Origin: Lunularia cruciata
Taxonomy: Eukaryota > Streptophyta > Marchantiopsida > Lunulariales > Lunulariaceae
Assembly: GCA_948567375.1 (NCBI GenBank)
Contig: OX419757.1
Coordinates: forward strand, 24,360,732 to 24,424,731
DNA: 64,000 nt
Reading direction: 5' to 3'
The notes beneath the pieces were generated by a model, which was not told the DNA's origin, made no database searches, and saw nothing but the letters and a program-made list of their open reading frames with translations. A program made the position numbers and the translations under genes. This document shows, piece by piece, positions 1 to 20,088 of the stretch (the first letter of the stretch is position 1; the number at the start of each line of letters is the position of its first letter).

Positions 1-732
1 TAGAAATTGAAAATCTCTTTTGGATGATCACAACTCTATTATCTCTCAAGGATGCAACAAAACTTGCTTGTTGAGCCTCCTTCACTTTTGCTAATTCTCC
101 CTTCTTTGCTTGCCATTGGAGAGATGTGAGATCATGGTCCAACTAGATACGCCACCTCTTGAGTATAGCCTTGTTTTCCATCATTGAATTCCTCTAAGTT
201 CTAAGCCAAACCTCACCAACATGCTTCTTGGTTGTGCACCTTGTTGTCCCAACCTATATTCTTGTAGAATCTCAAGATCATGGACTCTCAAAGAATCAGC
301 AATAAACTCACACACTATGGTCTTGGTGTCTTCCTTATCTATCTCTAGTAAACCTAAAATCCTCAAGTTCTTCATTCTCACTAGTTGGTTCTCCTTCTCA
401 ACCTCATGCTCTTGCAAGTAAGAGATTTGAGTCACCTTAGTAGCTTCAGTATATGATCTCATCGTCACTTCTAATGTGTCCACAATCTGTTGGAGCCCTT
501 TGGTTTGTGTAGTAATATCTATGACTTGTGCTACCAAAGAATCAATTTTCTAGCTAGCATCAACCATCACTTTTGGTTGATATTAACATCAAGATAGTTT
601 TCTTCTTCATGTCTTGAATCTCTTGGTTGACCAAGTTTAGAGACTCCTTTGTAGTGATGACCTCTACTCTTACCATTTCCAAATCTGCCATAAGAGTGCT
701 CATGAATTGAGACATAAGGGCAAAGAAGCTCT
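1..732 (-). pseudogene. LINE ORF1, C-terminal two thirds, decayed (LINE copy A)
   Basis: Minus-strand remnant of the ORF1 protein of an L1-type LINE. The longest open piece (537 down to 181) has a heptad-like helical stretch, then a block with NLRILGL, a DTK motif and SMLVRFG. This order (coiled coil, RNA-binding fold, LVRF) resembles L1 ORF1 nucleic-acid chaperones. The block closes at a TGA about 180, and the C-terminal part continues in another frame to the window edge, so a frameshift is present. The same text recurs at 60611-61460, which supports the call. The N-terminal part is cut off by a nested LINE insertion from about 733 and resumes at about 1037. Nothing here can make an intact protein. 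Confidence 0.8.
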
Positions 733-1029
733 TGTGTACCATGAGCAAAGTTGAAGATGAGCACCATGCCTTTATTGAGTGCCCTTGTTACCAATAGATC
801 AGAGTTAGACGTCAGATTAGTTGTAGTGATTTTTGAGCTCTCTTACAGATTGAGGCTTTAATGTTAGAGAAATATATGATAGAGATTAGTTTAGATTGGA
901 CCAATTTGTTATAGATTGGTTAGATGCCTTAGGCTTTTGCCTAGGCTCACATTTTATATATTTTGTATTGTATTTTTAGCATTTTTGACTCTTTGGGTTT
1001 TCTAGGCTTTATATTTCATTGTTCCATTG
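733..1029 (+). mobile_element. 5'-truncated LINE 3' end nested in ORF1 of LINE copy A
   Basis: Plus-strand piece carrying the end of ORF2 (CTMSKVED, then a His/Cys-bearing segment ending ECPCY) and the family 3' end, which reads GGCTTTATATTTCATTGTTC. It interrupts the minus-strand ORF1 of copy A: ORF1 text is present before about 732 and resumes after about 1037. The host sequence at the breakpoint appears on both sides as related blocks (about 726-736 and 1036-1048, both ending CTTGTG), as expected for a target-site duplication. The 5' end is severely truncated, the usual result of aborted target-primed reverse transcription. Confidence 0.75.
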
Positions 1030-1036
1030 TTTCTTG

Positions 1037-2270
1037 AGTTCCTTGTGGAAGTCATTCAATTTTTTATACATTCTAGCAAGTTATTGTTTTGAGGCTATAT
1101 CAACATGTATTTCATCATCTTGGGAGCTTCTATTTTGGAATCTCCAAAGTGCTACTATGAGAATATATCCTCTACGTTCACTCAAGCTCTATGAATTCAT
1201 GGAAAACTCTGGAAATTTTAGTTTTCAAATTCTCATAGTTTTTATTCTACTAAATGATACTCTATATAAATCTACATCTACCATTAGCTTTACAACTACT
1301 CATTTTTCCGAACCAAAGTTATACTCATTTGGACATGTAATCAAAAATTATAAACTTTGGAATGTGCACTTTCTAACATGGAAGTTTTGAAAGCATTTAG
1401 ATTTCAAAATCTCACAATAGTCACCACAAATTTTAAGTGAGGTCTCAATCAAAAGCTTTTGCAGAAAACTTTCAAATAAATCAAACATCAACTAATTTGA
1501 GCAAATAGGTACAAAGTTATGGCTTCTAGAGTTTGTTATGCTTAACTTCTAAACCTCATTGAACCACAAAATTCAAATGCTTATAAATTCTAGCATAAAA
1601 CTTCAAATTGCACGAGAGCATTCTCAATCAATAGCGCTTGACAAGATGATTCTAATGAGACCAAGATCACCTAATTTGAAGATGAGAATCCAAAGTTCCA
1701 ACCTTTGAAAGTTGTAGATATGAGCACCACCAAGCGCACAAAATCATAGAATGATGAAACTTAGAACTTGCTCCATAGAACTCCAACTTCAGAAAGCAAG
1801 GACTCAATAAGAAGCATTTTCCTATGTGTTCCTAATGAGCCTAGGATTGAAAAATTTAGACATGGAACCAAAAGATTACAATGTTTTAAAATTGCAACTC
1901 CAACCCTAAAATCCATCAATCATGACTTAATTCAAATCTTTTGAAATTTTTGTATGGATATGATGTATAAGCTTGTTTGGTATCAATCAAAAGAGCTTCC
2001 TAGGGCACATCCAATGCCACAAAAATCAATCCATTTGGACTCCATGTGATGAAAATACGGATTCTCAAATATGGACTCCTTGTCAAGAAATTCAATCACT
2101 CATAACTTTTGCCACGGATCTTATATAGTTGCAATCTTGGTAGCCATGGAAAGCCCTTGGCAAGGTGCTTCTAAAAAGATCAAAATTGCAATTTTTGGAC
2201 AAGTAAGTATTGAGATATGGCATACCAAACCTTTCTGACCTCTCTCCATGCAAAATTTTGAGCACCGAGA
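1037..2270 (-). mobile_element. LINE copy A: ORF1 N-terminus and 5' untranslated region
   Basis: The minus strand carries the first part of ORF1 (about 1037-1140), then about 1.1 kb of non-coding DNA. Blocks of it align by eye with 61450-62830 in the right-hand LINE, for example the stretch around 1994-2230 against 62560-62790. Because it lies upstream of ORF1 in both copies, I read it as the 5' untranslated and promoter region. Short open frames inside it, on either strand, are not conserved between the copies. Confidence 0.6.
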
Positions 2271-2677
2271 GTCATGAAAAGGCTGCATGTGTGTTGAGCA
2301 CTCCACTTGAATAGATTGGTGATGTCAATGAAAAAAAGTAACAAACAGAAAGGAAGTATGGTTTAGCGACTCCTACAATATTCAACCATTGGTATTATCT
2401 ACTTGAGTCTTGGCTTATCAAAGATATTGATTTTTCAAAGCCAAATCTAACGTAAGTAGCAATACGTCCAAAGCACTTTCTTGTATGTTACTTCCGCTTG
2501 TTCCAGGTTCAGCCCACAAGAGTGAAGCCTTCAATGTCTTGAATGGTGTTTCATTCATGTTCCCATATCTCCACATGATTGGTCACATCAACATCATCCC
2601 ATACAAGTTTAGCGCTTGAGTACTTGATATGTGTGAGCCCATGAACATTCCAAAACAACACTCTAAGTGTATGGAAT
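2271..2677 (-). pseudogene. LINE ORF2 endonuclease fragment (LINE copy B)
   Basis: This sequence matches the start of ORF2 in the right-hand LINE (60175-60605): the same order of blocks on the minus strand, including the region just downstream of the ORF1 stop. It lies 5' of the untranslated region of copy A, head to tail, so it belongs to a different insertion or a rearrangement. Several stops interrupt it. Confidence 0.65.
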
Positions 2678-3262
2678 TACTAATATTATCTAGAGGTTAA
2701 AATTGGCTTGGCAACAGCTAGAAGGATGTTATGTATGCTGGTAGATAGATAGGTAGATCAGATAGAGGTGTTACCAAAAGAGTATTACTAATAATAGTGC
2801 ATAAGCCAAAAATAGCATGAAAAATTTAGAGCCAATTTTGGAAGCCTAAATACATGAATTAGATCTAAAAAATGTGTGGATTATCCTTCCAAAGGAGAAA
2901 AGGCTAGACTTCCCTCCCTACATATGTCAAGAGCTTTCCAATGGTACTCCATCCACATGATTCTCAGATTCATATAGGAAGATTCTCTAAATATTCCTTC
3001 CAATTAAAGATTATTTGACCAACTAGATAGAATCAAAATTAACATGTCCCCCATGCATGCATATAACTGATCTAAGGGTAGAGCTCATTGATATATCAAC
3101 TATCCATGTATTTGATTTAAGGGTGGACTTTCCTTTTTAGTAATCCTCTTTGCTCTATAATAAAGTCAAGGTGCTCCTTTGGGGCATCAAAGTATTGAGT
3201 GGGAAGTTATGTGTTTCTTCTCCTATGTTTCTCTTAAGGTCTCCTATCCTCGGAAGATTATA
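2678..3262 (+). mobile_element. Solo LTR, family LTR-A, copy 1 (rearranged flanks)
   Basis: Related along its length to 3660-4358 and 22728-23205. Shared blocks are AGAGCTTTCCAATGGTAC-like text, a GTTTGACCAACCAGATAG-like block, and a TATA-type CTATAATAAAGTCAAGGTGC near the 3' part. It ends GGAAGATTATA, against GGATTACA in the better copies. No 5-bp duplication is visible: the left flank reads ggaat and the right flank ttgat. The flanks are LINE ORF2 pieces in opposite orientations, so the element probably sits at a recombination junction. Confidence 0.65.
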
Positions 3263-3659
3263 TTGATCACTAGAATTGAAAGAGCTTTGTAATTATGTCA
3301 AGGATGTGTACTTCTTCCCTCATGCTCCAAGCATGGCACCTAGCCTTGGATCTACTCTCACCATCTTTGAAGTTGATGTCAAGTACCAACTCAAGAAGTT
3401 GGCCAATCATAAGGTTGAAGACCTTGAAGGACTTTGTGTTGAACTTCTAAAATGGTGTGGTAGCCATTTGATTCCAATACTCACTTCTCTCTTGAATGAG
3501 ACAATTAGGTGTAGCTTTCTTGATAGATGGTGCTTGAAGAAGGTAGTTCTTATACACAAGTCTGGCCAAAGAAATGTTGTCACCAAGTACCATACCATAC
3601 TAGTTGGTAGTATCTTTGCCAAGTTGTATGGTCAAATTTTGGAGTCTAGGTTGAATACT
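3263..3659 (+). pseudogene. LINE ORF2 reverse transcriptase, N-terminal part (LINE copy C)
   Basis: Plus-strand ORF2 text with CNYVKDVYFFPHAPSMAP, then KYQLKKLANHKVEDLEGLC and HKSGQRNVV, a region just before the RT palm that is typical of LINE ORF2 proteins. The same segment occurs on the minus strand at 58953-59330. It is interrupted at 3660 by a solo LTR and resumes at 4359, so the two pieces are one insertion. Frameshifts and stops make it non-functional. Confidence 0.85.
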
Positions 3660-4358
3660 TGTAATACCAAGAGCTAGCCATATGATCTAGATGTGAAATT
3701 TGGTTTGGTAGCATCTAGAATGATTTTATATATGATGGTCAAAATAGATCAGATAGAAGTTTCACCAAAAGAGTACTTCTACTAATAGAGTAGAAACCAA
3801 AATAGACTTGATAACCTTAGAACCAATAGTTAGACATATGATTTAAAGGTGAGAATTGGTTTGGTAACATCTGGAAGGATGTTACACATGATGGACTAAA
3901 CAGATCAGAAAGAGATACCACCAAAAGGGGACTTCTACTAATAGAGTAAGAAACGAAATATGCCTTCAATCTTTGAAGGCAATTTTGGAGGCCTAAACGG
4001 ATGAATTAGACCTAAAAAATGTGTAAGTCCACTCAGCTTTGTTTCATCAAGAGCTTTACAATGGTACCTCACGTGATTCTGAGACTCCTACAAGAAGATT
4101 CCCTAAAAGATTCCCTTTAGTCAAAGCTTGTTTGACCAACCAGATAGGACCTAGACCGACATCACACCCATCCAAGTAAGTAATCCAAGGGTGGAGCTTG
4201 GTGACATGTCACCTATCTGTGTGTCTAATCCTATGGTGGAGCTTCCTTGGAGGAAATCCTCTTTGTCTATATAATAAAGAGAAGGTGCTTCTTTGGGGCA
4301 CCAAATGTTGAGTGTGTAATCTGTGTTTTCTCTCTTCTCTTGTCCTTGGAGTATTACA
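3660..4358 (+). mobile_element. Solo LTR, family LTR-A, copy 2, with perfect target-site duplication
   Basis: Begins TGTAATAC and ends GTATTACA: TG...CA termini with an 8-bp perfect inverted repeat. It is flanked by ATACT on both sides (3655-3659 and 4359-4363), a 5-bp duplication typical of LTR retrotransposons. Removing element plus one duplication joins the LINE reading text. No internal gag-pol region is present, so it is a solo LTR. A TATA-like CTATATAATAAAG lies at about 4267. The first half contains an imperfect tandem duplication of about 150 bp (about 3676-3830 and 3833-3985), present once in copy 1. Confidence 0.88.
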
Positions 4359-6010
4359 ATACTTGGGCTAAAAAATATGAAATTTGAGCCAAGTTCCAAG
4401 CTATTTTCATATCAAGCTTTAGTACTTTGGACCATCTATTAGTACTACATGTTTTGTGGTGGAAATCTAAAGGTGTTGGGAGAGCTCTTTATGTTGCATT
4501 TATTGATTTTTAGGAAGGTGTTTGATAAGGTGCTTAGGAAATTTCTAAGTGAGAGCTCATTGAAGTTGGTGTTTCCTTAGATCTAATTGGTGCTATCTTT
4601 AGACTTGATGAGAAAGTGGTTGTGAGACTTTCATCTTTGAGCTCTCAAGATGTCCTTAGAACAATGTGTGTGATTCAAGGTTGCTCTCTATCCCCAACTC
4701 TCTCTGGGATCTTCATTAATGACCTAAAGAGAGTACTCATGGAAGTTGGAGCTAGTGGTGTATAGGTTGGCTCTTTGATAATACATGCACTCTTTTATGC
4801 GGATGATATTGTGCTACTCTCCACCAATTTAGAGAGTTTACAAAAGCTATTGGATTCTCTTCTTTGGTTTTACAATCAAACAAAGATGGAAGTGAACCTT
4901 GACCGAGCTATTATGGTGGGTTCTAAAGGTGTCACACCTTTCTTTTTTGATGGAGAACGTTTCTTCTTATAAGTACTTGGGCCTTGAGTTTTCTCATGAC
5001 TGTAGTTGGTATACTTGTGTGAAGAACTAAATCAGTGTAGGGTTTAGAGCTTTGTATTCTCTCATGAATCGCTCTAGACTTGTTCACCTTACCACATGGG
5101 AGTTGAAGAAGGTGTTGTTCATATCTCTTGTACAACCAATGGTTATCTATGGTGTTCAAATTTGGGGTCCAAGTACTAAGAAGACATGGTGGCAAGAGGT
5201 GGAGAAAGTTCAAAAATTGTTTTTGTGCAATGAACTTGGGATGATGACTCAAACTCCTTATGTATTGTTGCTTGTTGAAATAGGGTTTTCTCCCTCTTGA
5301 GGCTAAATTTTTGTTCTTAGCTCTCACATATGCCACTAAAATGAGGTCCATGGAGTATGCGAGACTTCACTACCAAGCTTTTTATGCCACTCTATGTATT
5401 GGTTGGTATACAAATCTGATTGCATTGGGTCACCAGGTGGAATACTTTTGAGTGACATTGGAGATTGGAGTCTATTGCATTACAAGAGGTGATCAAGGAG
5501 CAGTTCTTGCTTTTCTTATGGCATGAACCCGGTACCAAGATGATGTTCTATCAATACTTTGTAAATCCTATGTTGGTATATTGCGAGCAAGATTATCTCT
5601 TGGTTAGAATTTCTATTTCACTTAGACATGTTATTGCTCAATATAAAACTAGTTCTCATAAACTAAAAGTAGAACAATGATGTTAGCAATAAATAGAGCA
5701 CTCCATACAACTTTGCATATTGTGTACCATGAGTAAAGTTGAGTATAAGTACCATGTGTTTATTGAGTGCCTTTGTTACAAACAAATCAAAGTTAGACAT
5801 TAGATTAATTGTAGTGATTTTTTAACTTTTTAAAGATTAAGACTTGAGTGGTAGAGAAGTATATGATATAGATTAGTGTACATCGGAACAATTTGTTACA
5901 AATTGATCATATGCGTTAAGCTCTTGTCTAGGTTCACCCTTCATATATTTTATATTGTACTTTTAGCCTTTTGACTCTTTGAATTTTTGTGTTTTATACA
6001 TCATAGTTTG
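4359..6010 (+). pseudogene. LINE ORF2 RT catalytic part to 3' end (LINE copy C, continued)
   Basis: Continues copy C after the solo LTR. The RT catalytic block reads ALFYADDIVLLST (about 4780-4825), so the YADD motif is kept, followed by the thumb-like LWFYNQTKMEVNLD. Further on come YGVQIWGPSTKKTWW and a C-terminal Cys/His segment (CTMSKVEYKYH, about 5716-5790). Stops and frameshifts split it into pieces. The 3' end fades at about 6000-6010 in a degenerate version of the family tail. Being unable to encode an intact ORF2, it is a relic. Confidence 0.85.
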
Positions 6011-6860
6011 TTTATTGTTTTTATACTTAAAAAAATATGTTATATTTTTGAAATTTTTTATTATAATATTTTTCCTTAGGTTTATATTCATTTGAGTACT
6101 TTTTCAAGGTTTGTTTTATCAAGTAAAAAAATAAATTTGGCATAAATTTTCTAATTTATGTAGGTTTGTTTGGATAGATCATAAAGTAAATGTTTTCTAT
6201 TATAATACATTGAATCGAAGGCTTATTCTTCATTTCACAATTTGATATTTCTAATTTTTACATTCTAAAATTTTAATTTTTTATAATAAATTCCAAGAAC
6301 TAACATACAATATGGTTTTACGTTGTAAAATCTATAATAATTGGTGGCATCATATTAAAAACATAGTGTAATGCTTATTGGTCTAATTTAATTGCTGATC
6401 TTGGTTCAATAAATTAACGTAGAAGGGTATTTACTGAATTTTGCAAGATTCAATAATTCGTTATTTTGAATTTTCTAATGATCTCGAATATCATCTTATA
6501 GATCTCCGATAGTATGTGATGGGGTGTTAAAAGGGTTATTCGTAAAACTTTATGGCTTTCAATTTCGTTTTCATAAAATCGACAATTGTTTTTGATTATT
6601 ATTCTTCCCCGATTTATGGAGATTTCAATACACAACTTTGTGACCCAGTGGTTTTCTCGTAAAATTCGTTTTCGGGCCCGTTGGTCTCTCGAAATATCCT
6701 TCAAATTTTATGATAAAGATCTCATTCCCATATCATTCCAGATAAATCTGAACCTTTTCGCTGGAGTTGCACTTTCAAATTTTTGTTATTCATATATCAA
6801 CTTTATCACACCGAATTGCGTCATGGTGCGCGATTTCAAAAGGTAAACGGGGGCAACCCA
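6011..6860. other. AT-rich low-copy spacer upstream of the kinase gene
   Basis: No gene is recognised here. The first 400 bp are very AT-rich. From about 6440 CpG dinucleotides become frequent, marking the change from transposon DNA to the gene island. Short open frames on both strands (for example 6586-6846) show no domain. Confidence 0.5.
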
Positions 6861-6921
6861 AATGCGTGAGTTCTCTTGGCAGCACGATATATCAGGCAAT
6901 TTGACGCCGTCATATTAGGAG

Positions 6922-6929
6922 CACGTGAC
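6922..6929 (+). promoter_or_regulatory. G-box/ABRE-like CACGTGAC upstream of the kinase gene
   Basis: The exact sequence CACGTGAC lies about 670 bp upstream of the proposed start codon. In plants this core binds bZIP and bHLH factors and is common in ABA- and light-responsive promoters. A single motif is weak evidence on its own. Confidence 0.3.
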
Positions 6930-7594
6930 GAGGGAAGCATGTGGGCTTAGGAATAAGATCAGCAGATTGTCCTCACGAAGGGGAGGGTGGAAGCTCATCA
7001 TTTAGATCGGATCCAACGATAGGGTAAAGGAGCATGGCGACCATGTCGTTGTCGTTGGCTTGGTCCAGCAGCTTGGAATGATGTGTGGATAATCCGGCAA
7101 ATAGAAGAAGCTCTTCTTGAGATGGCATTGCAGACGGGATTATTGGACTGAGAGCGATATTCTGTTTCGCCACGTCTCAGAAGCCACAGGAGTAGCGGGC
7201 CTCCTTGATCATCATAGTTGCAATTGGAGCAACTTGAGCATTTGAGACTAGTTGCTACTACAGGAAGATGGATTCTGAATGTGGGAAGAAGGGCGACACG
7301 TCTAAGGTGAAAGCTCAAGAAATTCACAAAAAGGAGTGATTGGATTATCTACTAATACATCTACACCACAGTTTGAGAGAGTTTTAGGCTTGAGAAGCTC
7401 CATCGGCACAGGTTACATCCTCTTGTCCACAGAGCAAGCTACTCCCGGCTTTGTGGTCAAATCTATGACCGCTTGAAGGAAAGGAAGCTGACATTTTGAG
7501 CAGGGAAGTGGCAGCTCTTTTCTGATCTCAAGAGAGAGCCAACTAGGAACTGGATAAGCAAATGTAGACGGAGACTGTAAGCAGGAGTTGCACC

Positions 7595-17979
<10,385 letters not shown>

Positions 17980-18300
17980 AAGCAGTCACCTCTCCCTCCA
18001 CGCTGTCTTCTAGGTGTCAAGTTTGAGCTCGACAGTGTGAGGTACATGGAGTTTTTTTTTCATCCCATGATAGAAAACAAATGATCAATAAGGTGGTTTT
18101 CGTGGCTTTAGTTACTCAAGTGTGGTGGTGCGCTTGTACTCGTCTGCAGGTTTTCTGGTCTTGGCTGTTTGCTAAGCGCTTAAGCCACTTTCGAGCTTGA
18201 TCTGTAAATACCCTGTGTGTAGCTAAATGTATTACAAAGATTATATAAAGGGAGCTTAAGCAGTACTGATTGTTAGTTTGTCAGTACTGATTGTTTAATC
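17980..18300 (+). other. Probable 3' untranslated region of the kinase gene
   Basis: Non-coding, with a T run at 18051-18059, an AATGATCAATAA stretch near 18082, and an AT-rich ATTACAAAGATTATATAAAG block at about 18230 that could direct cleavage and polyadenylation. No hard evidence fixes the transcript end. Confidence 0.35.
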
Positions 18301-18670
18301 GTATTCGTGAAGTGAAAGCCATGTGTGATTTCAATCATGTGCGCGTTTCAAGGATCTTTACAGGTTAGTTACCTCTCGTGTCTCGGTATCTAGATTCGCC
18401 TTCCCTTCACGTCAGTGGCATTTATCCACTGTCACGCTTCTGTGTCCTCTTGAAATAGAGGTCATTAACAGCAGCCTTCACGATGTTGAGTCACATAATA
18501 ATTTCTGTCGCTCCGAGTAGAGCCAAATCAACTATCCTGGGCTTAGGAAACTCAATTCGAATTTTTATTATGGTAACGCGAATTCAGCGTTTTGCAAGGC
18601 AGAAAGATAAGACTGCATCATTGAAACCCTCTCTCCAAACTCTTCTACACATATAGAATAGACTTATGGA

Positions 18671-18683
18671 CACGTGGGCCCAC
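18671..18683 (+). promoter_or_regulatory. Overlapping G-box and GGGCCC palindrome
   Basis: CACGTG (18671-18676) overlaps GTGGGCCCAC (18674-18683). G-boxes and TGGGCCCA-type site II elements are both common near plant transcription starts. The following pyrimidine-rich stretch fits a 5' leader. No protein gene is recognised downstream. Confidence 0.4.
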
Positions 18684-19709
18684 CTGGTCCTTCACTTCAT
18701 ACGAGGCTGAACTTTCCTCCATGCTTTGCCCCTTTCGCCAGATGCCCTAATTTTCATTGCTCTTTTTTGTTTCTTTGTTCGCCCTCATCTTCCGCCCCTT
18801 CCTGTTCTCCTTTCCCCTCTATGGATTATTACTTTCATTTCACTTTTGGTTGCTGCTCGTTCTACTTTACTCTGCACTTTTGACCCCCATTTCTAGGGCA
18901 ACTCGACCTGCTCTTTCCCTGCGTGGTTGGATTCGCTCCCTACTGTCTTTGCTGGGTGTCAAACAACTTGGTCCTTCCTGTGCCTTCTGACTTACCTCCT
19001 TACTCTTTCTTTGTTGCTTTCACTCAGTGAATTTACTACCTTCTTCATCTGTTGCATTATCGATTACTTCTACTAGTTTTCATCTGCTTTCGACATTACT
19101 AACATTTGCTTCTTCGGGCTTTAACCAGGTATGTCTCGGGTCCCTTACTTATTCATGTTCACGTTTTCATTTCTTCATTCGCAGGCTGATTTATTTGCAT
19201 CATATAGTCATTCTGCTGATTATTGTTGCTGCCCATTGTTTGGATTTTAGGCTTAATACGTTTTAGCTTTTCCCTTACCCTGCACGGCACTGTTGGAAGC
19301 AGCCGAGTTTGCCTTGGCACTCATGAGTTTCCAAGCAGGAACTCAGTACGAGGGGTACTGACAATTGCTCAGCTACTTCGGCACTGATGAAGTCGCAGGT
19401 ATTTTCATGGAGATTTACTATGGCCGCCTTCTGGTTCCCTTAGCTGTTTAGCGTCTCCAGCATCTCAGGACTCCAGTGTCCACAGCACTGGTTGTGATAT
19501 ACTTTATATCCGGTCCTTTTATGCTTCGCTCTTGTTACCATGTTACACTTCGACCCGTTTCTGCAGCCACATCTTCCGAGACTTCTTGTTTGGTTCCACT
19601 CCATTCCCCACCTAATTCCGTCCCTAGTATGTTCCCTTTGCTCTTTGCCTGCTTCCTGCTTTGCCCTCTCGCGTCTACACTGTTCCTACCCGACTCCAGC
19701 CCACGTTCA

Positions 19710-19817
19710 TCTTTATTCACGCATTGCCTACTGGTGGGTTCTTCATCTTTGTTCACGCACTGCTTAATGGCGGGTTCTTCATCTTTGTTTACGCACTGCT
19801 TACTGGTGGGCTCTTAC
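19710..19817 (+). repeat. 36-bp minisatellite, three units
   Basis: Three adjacent 36-bp units (19710-19745, 19746-19781, 19782-19817) differ at only a few positions. The period is a multiple of three, so on the plus strand it reads as a 12-residue repeat containing LFTHCLL inside an otherwise featureless frame. Confidence 0.85.
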
Positions 19818-20088
19818 ATAACGTTTCCTATTCCTTTGCCATTGTTTGCATAGCTGCTCTCGTTTTCATGTTCTTTACTAGTCGGTTAGCCATCGGTTAA
19901 TTTCAAATCGTTTCCATTATGCTTTTGCTGCAGGATACATTCAATGCATTCTACCTTAAGGGTTTCACATTACTCCAGCATTGTGATTCATGTATATATT
20001 GCTTATCGATCATTTGCATTTCATGAATTCTGGATAACCCGTTCCCAGAACGGCTTCTGTTCTCGGATACCTATATATAGAATAGACT

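Larger units (their letters stand above)
18651..20088. other. C/T-rich segment bounded by a 14-bp direct repeat
   Basis: ATATAGAATAGACT occurs at 18651-18664 and again at 20075-20088 with 1,410 bp between. The left border is followed at once by CACGTG and GTGGGCCCAC. Next comes a pyrimidine-rich stretch resembling a plant 5' leader (18700-18890), then mixed sequence with plausible splice-like sites but no long domain-bearing frame. It could be a non-coding or relic transcription unit, or a retro-inserted sequence whose target duplication is the 14-bp repeat. Confidence 0.45.

Noticed and set aside
4932..5351. 139-codon minus-strand frame opposite LINE ORF2
   Set aside because: It is the reverse-strand shadow of the LINE RT C-terminal region, and the same shadow appears in other LINE copies.
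6998..7327. 109-codon minus-strand frame upstream of the kinase gene
   Set aside because: No domain, and it lies in the likely promoter and leader of the plus-strand gene. Probably a chance frame in GC-richer DNA.
18674..19266. Overlapping hydrophobic plus-strand frames in the C/T-rich segment
   Set aside because: Pyrimidine-rich DNA yields Phe/Leu/Ser/Pro-rich frames by composition. No domain or start context.
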